Below, piece after piece: positions 27,477 through 36,189 of a DNA stretch of 64,000 nucleotides. This DNA is from UBA685 sp049890215 (lineage in GTDB: Bacteria > Pseudomonadota > Alphaproteobacteria > Puniceispirillales > Puniceispirillaceae): positions 1-64,000 of the forward strand of contig JBMHBX010000041.1 of NCBI GenBank assembly GCA_049890215.1, in the 5' to 3' direction. Position 1 is the first letter of the stretch; each line of letters opens with the position of its first letter. A model generated the notes under the pieces. The model ran no database searches. It saw only the letters and a list, made by a program, of their open reading frames with translations, and was not told the DNA's origin. Position numbers and translations under genes: made by a program.

Positions 27477-29279
27477 TTAATTATCACCCATTTGCAAGGC
27501 TTTGAAAAAGGCATCTTGCGGGATATCCACCTTGCCAAATTGGCGCATGCGCTTTTTGCCTTCCTTTTGCTTTTCAAGCAATTTGCGTTTTCGGCTGACA
27601 TCACCACCATAACATTTTGCTGTCACATCTTTTCGCAAAGCCGAAATGGTCTCTCTGGCAATCACTTTCCCGCCAATCGCAGCCTGTAGAGCGATTTTGA
27701 ACATTTGACGAGGGATAAGATCTTTTAGTCTTGTGCAGATGGCGCGGCCTCTGGTTTCCGATTGTTCACGGTGTACAATCATAGACAAGGCATCAACCGG
27801 ATCGCTATTGACGAGGATTGATACTTTTACCAAGTCTCCTTGCACATAACCATCCATCTGATAATCAAATGACGCATAGCCTTTGGTCACAGATTTCAGG
27901 CGATCATAAAAATCAAAAACAACCTCATTTAAGGGCAGGCGATACACCACCATTGCACGGCTGCCTGCATAGGTAAGGTCAATCTGCTCACCGCGGCGTT
28001 CAGTACATAAAGTCAGCACAGATCCAAGATATTCATCAGGCGTCATAATGGTCGCTTTGATCCAAGGCTCTTCAATATGATTTATGCGGGTGACTTCTGG
28101 CATATCAGCCGGGTTATGCATTTCAACAATCGCCCCATCTGTCATATGCAATTTATACACCACAGATGGCGCTGTTGAGATCAATTCAAGGTTAAATTCT
28201 CGTGCCAAACGCTCTGTTATCACTTCCATATGAAGCAAGCCTAAAAAGCCGCACCTAAAGCCGAAGCCAAGAGCAGCAGACGTCTCAGCTTCAAAAGAAA
28301 AAGAGCTGTCATTAAGTGAGAGTTTTTCCAATGCTTCTCTCAGAGCTGAAAATTCAGCTGTATCAATGGGAAACATACCGCAGAACACAACGGGGACAGA
28401 TGGCTTAAAACCAGGTAAGGCATCAGCGCAAGGTTTGCGCTCATCGGTGATGGTATCGCCTACTTTGGCATCTGATACACGTTTGACCCCTGCATTGATA
28501 AACCCAACTTCACCAGGGCCAAGAGACTCAACCATCTCTGGCTTGGGACCAAACACACCAACACGTTCGACAACATGAGAGGCACCACTGGCCATCATGC
28601 GGATTTTCATGCCTTTTTTCAGCATGCCATCCTTGACCCTAACAAGAGTCATCACACCTAAATAAGGGTCATACCAACTATCAACAAGTAACGCTTTTAA
28701 GGGCGCATCATTGTCACCGGCAGGAGATGGCAATTCGGTTACAATGGCTTCTAAGACATCTGGAATACCAAGGCCCGTTTTCGCTGAGACTGCAATCGCA
28801 TCTGAGGCATCAAGGCCGATCACATCTTCAATTTGTGCCTTAACACGCTCAGGTTCTGCCGCAGGCAAATCCATTTTATTCAGCACAGTAATAAGGTCAT
28901 GATCAGCATCAATTGCCTGATACACATTTGCCAATGTCTGCGCTTCGACCCCCTGGGAGGCATCCACCACCAATAATGAGCCTTCACAGGCAGATAAAGA
29001 GCGCGATACTTCATATCCGAAATCCACGTGACCCGGTGTGTCCATGAGGTTCAAAATATAGGTTTCACCATCTTTGGCCTTGTAGGACAAGCGTACTGTT
29101 TGGGCTTTGATCGTAATGCCACGCTCACGCTCAATATCCATATTGTCAAGCACCTGATCTGACATTTCTCTGTCAGTCAAACCACCACAATAACTAATCA
29201 GCCTATCAGCGATGGTTGATTTGCCATGGTCAATATGGGCGACAATCGAAAAATTTCGTATATTCTGTAACTTTGTCAT
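27477..29279 (-). CDS. lepA: Elongation factor 4 (LepA)
   Basis: Translational GTPase that acts on stalled or mistranslocated ribosomes. G1 is AHIDHGKST near residues 14-22, G3 is DTPGHVDF, G4 is NKMD; domains II-V and the LepA-specific C-terminal domain follow. 600 residues, full length. Divergent from leuA. Confidence 0.98.
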   Translation of the reverse strand: MTKLQNIRNFSIVAHIDHGKSTIADRLISYCGGLTDREMSDQVLDNMDIERERGITIKAQTVRLSYKAKDGETYILNLMDTPGHVDFGYEVSRSLSACEGSLLVVDASQGVEAQTLANVYQAIDADHDLITVLNKMDLPAAEPERVKAQIEDVIGLDASDAIAVSAKTGLGIPDVLEAIVTELPSPAGDNDAPLKALLVDSWYDPYLGVMTLVRVKDGMLKKGMKIRMMASGASHVVERVGVFGPKPEMVESLGPGEVGFINAGVKRVSDAKVGDTITDERKPCADALPGFKPSVPVVFCGMFPIDTAEFSALREALEKLSLNDSSFSFEAETSAALGFGFRCGFLGLLHMEVITERLAREFNLELISTAPSVVYKLHMTDGAIVEMHNPADMPEVTRINHIEEPWIKATIMTPDEYLGSVLTLCTERRGEQIDLTYAGSRAMVVYRLPLNEVVFDFYDRLKSVTKGYASFDYQMDGYVQGDLVKVSILVNSDPVDALSMIVHREQSETRGRAICTRLKDLIPRQMFKIALQAAIGGKVIARETISALRKDVTAKCYGGDVSRKRKLLEKQKEGKKRMRQFGKVDIPQDAFFKALQMGDN

Positions 29280-29462
29280 GGCCTCTTTTTACCTTGTTTA
29301 CCTGTCAATGAAAAGAGAGGAGATGACCAAAATCAATGCACAAATGCCGCAGTGTGGTATTTTTCCGCTTCGCCAACCGTACCATGCAAAGATACTAGAT
29401 GTTTTGACCCGATTTTGCTAAGATCAGGCCCAGAAATAAAACATAGAAGTGATGACAAACCC

Positions 29463-31136
29463 ATGCCATTAGAGCGTCATGAGAAATACCAGCCCTATGC
29501 GACCATCCAACTTGATGATCGTACCTGGCCGTCAAATACCATAACAAAAGCACCGGTCTGGTGTTCTGTTGACCTGCGTGATGGCAATCAGGCACTGATT
29601 GAGCCTATGGATTCCATGCGCAAAATGCGTATGTTCAAAGTGCTTGTAGAAATGGGTTTCAAGGAAATCGAAGTTGGCTTTCCTTCTGCGTCTGAGACAG
29701 ATTTCAACTTTTTGCGTGAGCTAATAGATGGTGGCCATATACCTGATGATGTTACTGTTCAGGTGCTAACACAAGCAAGAGAGCATTTGATTGACCGCAC
29801 CATCGAAAGTTTGCAAGGCACCAAAAATGCGATTTTGCATCTCTATAATTCAACATCTACTTTGCAAAGGCGTGTTGTCTTTAAGGCAGATAAAGCAGGG
29901 GTAAAACAAATCGCTGTTGATGGTGCCAAAATGGTAGCAGACAGAATCAGCAAATTATCGTCTGATACAAATTTGCGCCTGCAATATTCACCCGAGAGCT
30001 TTACAGGCACAGAGCTTGATTATGCCTTAGATGTCTGTGAGGCGGTAATGGATGTCTGGCAACCAACGCCGGAGAATCAGACCATTATCAATTTGCCGGC
30101 AACCGTTGAGATGTCGAGCCCCAATATTTATGCTGACCAAATAGAATGGATGCACAGGCATTTTTCACGCCGTGACAGCATTATTTTATCACTCCATCCT
30201 CACAATGACAGAGGCACAGGTATCGCTGCGACTGAATTGGGTTTGATGGCAGGTGCCGACAGGGTCGAAGGCACATTATTTGGCAATGGTGAGCGCACCG
30301 GCAATGTTGATATTGTCACATTGGGGCTGAATATGTTTACACAAGGCCTTGATCCTCATCTTGATTTCTCTGATATCAATAAGCTTGTTGAAACGGCTGA
30401 ATTTTGTAATCAGCTTCCTGTTCATCAACGCCACCCTTACGCAGGGCAGCTTGTTCACACAGCTTTCTCAGGGTCGCACCAAGATGCCATCCGCAAAGGC
30501 ATGGATGCCATCGCAAAGGCAAATGATGATCACTGGGAAGTACCCTACCTGCCAATAGACCCGTCTGATATTGGGCGATCTTATGAAGCTATTATCCGGG
30601 TGAATTCTCAATCTGGTAAAGCGGGCGCTGCTTATTTGCTTGAGGTAGATCATCACGTACGCCTGCCGCGCGCCATGGAAGTGGAATTCAGCTCCTTTGT
30701 TCAAAAAACCGCAGATGATGAAGGGGTTGAAATTACCTCGTCAAAAATCTGGGATATTTTTGCCAATACTTATCTCAGCACAGATGGTGCTTATGAGCTT
30801 ATCTCTTTTGAATCACAGCCTGTTGCACGAAATGCAGAGCAAACACGCATTGAGGCTGTAGTGCGTTTTGACGGGGCTGACCATACCATCACACATGTTG
30901 GCAATGGTCCCATTTCCGCTTTTGTGAATGGTATCAGGAATGAATTTGGCCTGAAGTTTAATCTTGCTGATTTTGGTCAAAATACCCGTTCATCTTCTTC
31001 GCAAGCAGAAGCGGCCGCTTATGTAGAATTGCGTGTTCCTGATGAACAAGGCCAGTCAGTCTTTGGCGCCGGCATTGATACCTCCATCACTTTAGCGCCT
31101 ATCAAAGCAGTGATTTCTGCTATAAACAGGCTATAG
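29463..31136 (+). CDS. leuA: 2-isopropylmalate synthase
   Basis: Condenses acetyl-CoA and 2-ketoisovalerate, the first committed step of leucine synthesis. The type with the N-terminal block RTWPSNTITKAPVWCSVDLRD (as in actinobacterial and many alphaproteobacterial LeuA) is recognised. The catalytic and metal residues in DLRDGNQAL, LSLHPHNDRGT and GNGERTGN are present, and a C-terminal regulatory domain (VEASSQAEAAAYVEL-like region) allows leucine feedback. 557 residues from ATG 29463; the frame extends upstream to 29352 without family character. No leader peptide was identified. Confidence 0.95.
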   Translation: MPLERHEKYQPYATIQLDDRTWPSNTITKAPVWCSVDLRDGNQALIEPMDSMRKMRMFKVLVEMGFKEIEVGFPSASETDFNFLRELIDGGHIPDDVTVQVLTQAREHLIDRTIESLQGTKNAILHLYNSTSTLQRRVVFKADKAGVKQIAVDGAKMVADRISKLSSDTNLRLQYSPESFTGTELDYALDVCEAVMDVWQPTPENQTIINLPATVEMSSPNIYADQIEWMHRHFSRRDSIILSLHPHNDRGTGIAATELGLMAGADRVEGTLFGNGERTGNVDIVTLGLNMFTQGLDPHLDFSDINKLVETAEFCNQLPVHQRHPYAGQLVHTAFSGSHQDAIRKGMDAIAKANDDHWEVPYLPIDPSDIGRSYEAIIRVNSQSGKAGAAYLLEVDHHVRLPRAMEVEFSSFVQKTADDEGVEITSSKIWDIFANTYLSTDGAYELISFESQPVARNAEQTRIEAVVRFDGADHTITHVGNGPISAFVNGIRNEFGLKFNLADFGQNTRSSSSQAEAAAYVELRVPDEQGQSVFGAGIDTSITLAPIKAVISAINRL

Positions 31137-31156
31137 CTAGAACAGGCTATAGCTAA
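31125..31156 (+). repeat. 16-bp tandem duplication over the leuA stop
   Basis: AACAGGCTATAGCTAG (31125-31140) is repeated immediately at 31141-31156 with the last base changed to A. The first copy contains the leuA stop codon (31134-31136); the second lies in the intergenic space. Confidence 0.8.
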
Positions 31157-31173
31157 GGTGATAAGGCATAAAT

Positions 31174-31206
31174 GATAGTGCCCCTTTGCAGATAAGGGCA
31201 CTTATC
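31174..31206. terminator. Hairpin between convergent leuA and pheT
   Basis: A stem GTGCCC/GGGCAC extended by GAT-A/T-ATC with one bulge, between two converging genes. It lacks a clear T-run on either strand, so its role as a shared terminator is likely but not proven. Confidence 0.4.
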
Positions 31207-31226
31207 ATCTGTGGCAGAAGTGCTAC

Positions 31227-33626
31227 CTAGCCACGGATAACACCGCCGCAATTTTTTTCAACAGAGGCGATGATTTTATCACTAATCGCAACAATTTCTG
31301 AATCAACAAGCGTGGCTTTTTGTGGCTGAATTGTCACATTAATTGCAAGAGACTTCTTTCCGGCCTCTATCTTATCACCTGCATAAAGATCAAAGACCTT
31401 TAACTCTGTCACAAAAGGCTTGCCACCTGCCCTGACAGCGCGCATGACCGCATCGGCGCTGACAGTATCATCAACAATAAATGCAAAATCACGGCTTAGT
31501 GATTGCAGGCTACTCAGAGCAAGCAGAGGTTTTGCAGGCCCCTTATCCTTTGGTGCCGCTATGCGTTCAAAGAAGCATTCAAAGCCGGCACAGGCCCCTT
31601 TAATGTCAAAATGATTTGTGATTTTCGGATGAATCTCGCCAAAATAACCAAGCACAGTGCGCCCTTGAACAAGCGCACCTGATCTGCCCGGATGATAATA
31701 GTCAGGCGCCTCAGATGTGATTTGCAGATTTTCCACGCTCACACCAATAGCACCCAAAGCATTTAACAGATCAGCCTTTGCATCGTAAACGCTAACCACC
31801 TCATCAGATAGGCGCCAATCAGCTATTTGTGTGCGGCCCTGCCGGACACCACTGCACATCTGAAACTGTTGATCAGCCGGCACACCATGAAAGGCAGGCC
31901 CAATTTCAAAAAAGGCAAGATCCTGTGCCCCTTTGCGCACATTGCGGCCGACCGCCTGAAGCAAATTAGGCAAAATAGTAGGACGCATCATATTCAAATC
32001 AGCGCTAATCGGATTTGCAAGACGAAGAGAAGCATCACCGCCACCAAATAAAATGGCATCTTCATCTTTCATAAATGAAAATGTCACTGCCTCAACAAAG
32101 CCACGGCTCACCAGGGCACGGCGCAGATAATTTGTACGCCTTTGCAACTTTGAGATAGACGGTTTTGCAATCATCTCATCACGGGGCAGAGATAACATCG
32201 GCAAATGGTCATATCCATGAATGCGGATAACCTCTTCAATGAGATCTGCTTTGCCATGAATATCAGGGCGCCATGTTGGGCGCCTGACCTGTCATGAGGT
32301 ATCGCCTTGTGCCTGAATGTCGAAGCCAAGCACCTCCAATATTTCCTGTTGCCGCGAGGCAGAAACATCCACACCTGTCAAAGCCGTTACATTATCAGGT
32401 GAAAAAGAAATAGGCTGAACAGGCGCAACACCTTTACCAGCAAGAACAAGATGGCTTGCTTGTGCGCCTGTAAGTTGTTTGATAAACCGTGTGATATAGC
32501 CTGCAAAGGCAGTTGGCCCATCTGCATCAAGGCCGCGTTCAAAACGATAACGCGCATCTGAATTTAAGTTTAACTTGCGACCAGTGATTGCCACAGACAC
32601 AGGATCAAATATCGCGATTTCCAAGAACATATTGGTCGTGGTTTCACTCACCCCTGTTCTCTCACCGCCCATGACGCCGGCAATATCGTCCGGACCGTTT
32701 TGATCGCCGATGATGATCATCTCATCATCAAGTTCATAGGTTTTTTCATTTAAGGCAGTCAGTGTCTCGCCAGCCCGCCCGTTGCGGATGATAAGTTTGT
32801 CACCCACGATTTTATCAGCGTCATAGGCATGCAAAGGCCTGCCAATGTCGAACATGATATAATTAGTGATATCCACAAGAACATCAATTGGCCTCTGGCC
32901 GATTGCGGTAAGACGCTGCTGCATCCAGGCAGGTGAAGGCTGATTTGTGACGGAGCGGAAATACCTGCCTGAGACAATGGGCACAGCATTTGGGTCTTTT
33001 GTCTCTATTGACCATGTCACCGGACTGTCAAAACTGCCTTCTTCTTCTGAAAAATCTAGCGGCTTCAATGTGCCATAGCCTGCAGCGGCTAAATCACGTG
33101 CAATACCTCTTACACCAAGGCAATCACCTCTATTTGGTGTGATGGCAATCTCTATTACCGGATCATCAAGGCCGGCAGCCACAGCCGCAGCAGAGCCTGC
33201 TTCAGCTTGTGATGACAATTCCATAATGCCATCATGATCATCAGAAATGCCAAGTTCTGAGGCAGAACAGAGCATGCCATGAGATTCTTCACCACGAATA
33301 TCACCTTTTTTGATGGTGATATCCAATCCCGGAATATAGGTGCCAGGCCTGGCCAGTACTGTTTTCAGTCCTGCACGCGCATTCGGAGCGCCGCACACAA
33401 TTTGGATTGTATCTGTGCCTGTATTGACAGAACAAACCTGCAATTTATCAGCATTTGGATGACGTTCAGCGCTGACAATCTCTGCCACGGTGAAATCAGC
33501 AAGCCTGCTTTTGGGATCATCAAATTCTTCAACCTCAAGCCCGATCATAGGCAAGATATCCAAAATTTCATCTAAAGTCGCTGTTGTATCAAGATGATCT
33601 TTCAGCCAATTCCAAGTGAATTTCAT
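31227..33626 (-). CDS. pheT: Phenylalanyl-tRNA synthetase beta subunit, with in-frame TGA
   Basis: Beta subunit of PheRS, with an N-terminal tRNA-binding EMAP domain (NADKLQVCSVNTG), B3/B4 editing domain, B5, and a C-terminal anticodon-binding fold (RDFAFIVDD...). From ATG 33626 the frame reads 444 codons to TGA at 32292-32294 and continues in phase (QVRRPTWRPDIHGKADLIEE) to a normal stop, 799 positions in all, which is full length. The family has Trp at the TGA position (W-x-V-x-x-P-S/T-W-R-x-D). No second start with a ribosome site follows the TGA; the first ATG is at 32204. Everything else looks intact. It starts five bases after pheS. Confidence 0.85.
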
Positions 33627-33631
33627 CTGCC

Positions 33632-34708
33632 TTACCCCACAATCCCTGTATGAAGTGCAGGCACATCGTGCCCCATAAATCCATAATGACGCATCCAACG
33701 CAAATCACTGTCATAGAATGTCCGTAAATCAGGAATGCCATATTTCAACATGGCGAGCCGTTCAATCCCCATACCAAAGGCAAAGCCTTGTACTTTTTCA
33801 GGATCATAGCCACAATTTTCCAACACTTTGGGGTGCACCATGCCGGAGCCTAAAATTTCGAGCCAGTCATCACCGGCCCCAATTTTCAACCCGCCATCTT
33901 TGCGACTGCAGCCGATATCAACCTCAGCTGATGGCTCTGTAAAAGGGAAAAAGCTGGGACGGAATCGCACTGGCAATTCATCCACACCAAAAAATGCTTT
34001 ACAAAATTCGATCAAACAGCCTTTGAGATGGCCCATATGAATATCTGTGCCAATCACAAGCCCCTCACATTGATGGAACATAGGCGAATGCGTTGCATCA
34101 TGGTCAGACCTGTAGGTACGCCCCGGCGCAATGATTCTGATTGGCGGCTCATTGGCCTCCATTGTGCGAATTTGGACAGGTGATGTCTGCGTTCTAAGAA
34201 CAGGGCGTGCGCCTTGTGCATCAGTCTGCAGATAAAACGTATCATGTTCCTGGCGTGCAGGATGTTCCGGCGGAATATTCAATGCGGTGAAGTTATAATA
34301 ATCACTCTCAACATCAGGCCCTTCAGCAACTGAAAAACCCATATCAGCAAAAATGGCCGTAATCTCTTCAATGGTTCTGCTAAGCGGATGTGTGCGCCCT
34401 TCAGAGGCGGACGGGACAGGCAAGGTAACATCAACAGCTTCAGACGCTAATTTTTCCTCTAATGCTGCTTTCGCCAAAAAAGAGGCTTTTTCAGATAAGG
34501 CATCACTGACGGACTGTTTGACTTCATTGACTTGCTGACCAAAGCTTTTACGTTCTTCGGCGGGCATAGACCCAAGCGATTTTAAGGCCTCTGAAATCAC
34601 CCCTTTTTTACCAAGCGCCTCTACCCTGATTGCATCAAGGCCGTGCGTTGTGTCTGCGGCGGCGATTTTTTCCATTAACTCTGATTTTAGCACGCTAAGT
34701 GATTGCAT
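33632..34708 (-). CDS. pheS: Phenylalanyl-tRNA synthetase alpha subunit
   Basis: Catalytic class II subunit. N-terminal coiled coil, then the class II core: motif 2 region (HHTEFHQCEG-like, here SPMFHQCEGLVIG), FRPSFFPFTEPSAEVD, and the motif 3 GMGIERLAMLKYGIPDLR. 358 residues from ATG 34708, with AGAAGG five bases upstream; the frame opens further upstream without family character. Together with pheT it forms the alpha2beta2 enzyme. Confidence 0.97.
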   Translation of the reverse strand: MQSLSVLKSELMEKIAAADTTHGLDAIRVEALGKKGVISEALKSLGSMPAEERKSFGQQVNEVKQSVSDALSEKASFLAKAALEEKLASEAVDVTLPVPSASEGRTHPLSRTIEEITAIFADMGFSVAEGPDVESDYYNFTALNIPPEHPARQEHDTFYLQTDAQGARPVLRTQTSPVQIRTMEANEPPIRIIAPGRTYRSDHDATHSPMFHQCEGLVIGTDIHMGHLKGCLIEFCKAFFGVDELPVRFRPSFFPFTEPSAEVDIGCSRKDGGLKIGAGDDWLEILGSGMVHPKVLENCGYDPEKVQGFAFGMGIERLAMLKYGIPDLRTFYDSDLRWMRHYGFMGHDVPALHTGIVG

Positions 34709-34754
34709 TTTAGACCTTCTTGCATACCAGGTGACCTGTGAAATTAGGGGCCAC

Positions 34755-34783
34755 AAAAACTGATGGGGCCTAACTGGCCCCAT
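34755..34783 (-). terminator. Hairpin plus T-run between rplT and pheS
   Basis: On the minus strand: stem GATGGGGCC/GGCCCCATC with a five-base loop, then AGTTTTTG. It follows rplT and lies 47 bases before pheS. It should separate the ribosomal-protein transcript from pheST, or act as a partial terminator or attenuator of pheST. Confidence 0.8.
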
Positions 34784-34807
34784 CTTATCATGATATCTGA
34801 GATTATG

Positions 34808-35161
34808 TTAGGCTGCTTTGCGTGACTGCTCTACCAGGCTTGCAAAGGCTGCTGCATCATGCACAGCCAAATCAGCCAGCATCTTGCGATCAACTTCAAT
34901 CCCTGCTTTGTTCAAGCCGCCCATCAATGATGAATATGTCATGCCATGAAGACGCGCTGCAGCGTTAATACGCTGAATCCACAAGGCGCGGAATTCACGT
35001 TTGCGAACACGGCGGTCGCGATAGGCATATTGACGTGCTTTATCGACCGCTTGTTTTGCAACACGGATAGTGTTTTTGCGGCGGCCATAATAGCCTTTTG
35101 CAGCTTTGATAACTTTGCTGTGACGTGCGTGTGATGTCACGCCTCTTTTAACTCTTGCCAT
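34808..35161 (-). CDS. rplT: Ribosomal protein L20
   Basis: 117 residues, very basic N-terminal extension (MARVKRGVTSHARHSKVIKAAKGYYGRR) that enters the 50S core; the globular C-terminal half is complete. L20 is needed for 50S assembly and represses its own operon in other bacteria. 13 bases after rpmI. Confidence 0.98.
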   Translation of the reverse strand: MARVKRGVTSHARHSKVIKAAKGYYGRRKNTIRVAKQAVDKARQYAYRDRRVRKREFRALWIQRINAAARLHGMTYSSLMGGLNKAGIEVDRKMLADLAVHDAAAFASLVEQSRKAA

Positions 35162-35174
35162 CTCTCACTCTCCT

Positions 35175-35372
35175 CTAGGCGTAGGGAAGGAAACGCTTCA
35201 CAATGCGCGCATCAGCGGCACAAAGAATCATTGTACCACGCGCTTGGCGTTTCATTTTCTGTGAACGACGACGAAGGTTATGGCTCAAGAACGCTGCTGA
35301 GCCGCGGACTTTGCCATTCGCTGTTAAGCGGAAACGCTTTTTAGCGCCGCTTTTTGTTTTCATTTTGGGCAT
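35175..35372 (-). CDS. rpmI: Ribosomal protein L35
   Basis: 65 residues, MPKMKTKSGAKKRFRLTANG, the canonical L35 sequence. Cotranscribed with rplT. The 167 bases between it and infC hold a small GGTTG/CAACC hairpin but no proven regulatory structure. Confidence 0.97.
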   Translation of the reverse strand: MPKMKTKSGAKKRFRLTANGKVRGSAAFLSHNLRRRSQKMKRQARGTMILCAADARIVKRFLPYA

Positions 35373-35539
35373 TTCATCCTCACTTAACTTTAAGGGTTTT
35401 GGTTGTTACCAACCATCATTCAGCTAGTCAGGCAGCCCGATGTTATAGCCTGCGCTAGCGGTGTTTTCTTTATTGAGCGCTCATCTATAGTCAAGACAGC
35501 ACGCAAAAGCAATAGGTTTTGGTATTTTTTAACCTCTTA

Positions 35540-36076
35540 TCAGCGCGGTGCAATCACCATAATCATTTGGCGACCTTCCATTTTTGGCATGGCCTCAACC
35601 TTGGCGATTTCTTCTATTTCTGTACGCACACGCTCTAAAAGCTGACTACCTAATTCAACATGAGCCATTTCACGGCCACGGAACCGCAAGGTGATTTTCA
35701 CTTTATCGCCTGCTGCCAGGAATTTATTCACCGCCCGCATTTTTACCTGATAATCATGATCATCAATATTCGGACGCAGTTTAATTTCTTTTACTTCAAT
35801 CACCTTTTGCTTTTTGCGCGCTTCATTAGCACGCTTTTGCGCCTGGTATTTGAATTTGCCATAGTCAAGAATTTTGCAAACAGGTGGTTCAGCATTTGGC
35901 TGTAATTCAACCAAATCCAGACCGGCATCATAGGCTTTTTCGAGCGCTTCGGAAATCGGTAGCACCCCTAGCTGTTGGCCTTCGGAATCAATACATCTTA
36001 CGGTAGCAGACCGAATATCTTCATTTATCCGCGGGCCAGAATTGGCTGGCATCGCCTCTTGTCGTGAACGTGCTAT
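35540..36076 (-). CDS. infC: Translation initiation factor IF-3, probable AUA start
   Basis: Binds the 30S subunit and proofreads the initiator codon. Two domains: N-terminal with RINEDIRSATVRCIDSEG, a linker helix, and the C-terminal domain (EIKLRPNIDDHDYQ ... KVKITLRFRGREM). The first ATG is 36052 (170 residues) but has no good ribosome site. Eight codons upstream, ATA at 36074-36076 lies about six bases after TAGGAGAG and adds (I/M)ARSRQEA, which resembles the usual alphaproteobacterial N terminus. IF-3 genes are known for rare starts (AUU in E. coli) that allow autoregulation. The ATA start is inference; the gene identity is certain. Confidence 0.9.
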   Translation of the reverse strand: MARSRQEAMPANSGPRINEDIRSATVRCIDSEGQQLGVLPISEALEKAYDAGLDLVELQPNAEPPVCKILDYGKFKYQAQKRANEARKKQKVIEVKEIKLRPNIDDHDYQVKMRAVNKFLAAGDKVKITLRFRGREMAHVELGSQLLERVRTEIEEIAKVEAMPKMEGRQMIMVIAPR

Positions 36077-36189
36077 GAAACTCTCCTATATAACAGTTTG
36101 CACAGTGTTTTATGATATTTGCTAACATGATCATGACCATGTATGCGCATTGTTGTAATGGGGATTACTAAAAAACTCAAGATATAGCC

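Noticed and set aside
29280..29462. Leucine leader peptide or T-box before leuA
   Set aside because: No run of Leu codons in a short frame with a ribosome site and no T-box core was seen.
32292..32294. Selenocysteine at the pheT TGA
   Set aside because: The family residue is Trp, no SECIS-like hairpin directly after the codon was recognised, and PheT is not a selenoprotein family.
22057..32294. Alternative genetic code (TGA or TAG read as an amino acid)
   Set aside because: TGA ends yqaA, the dehalogenase, HIT and GT25 genes at exact overlaps, and TAG ends dsbB, coq7 and leuA; reading through would fuse normal proteins.
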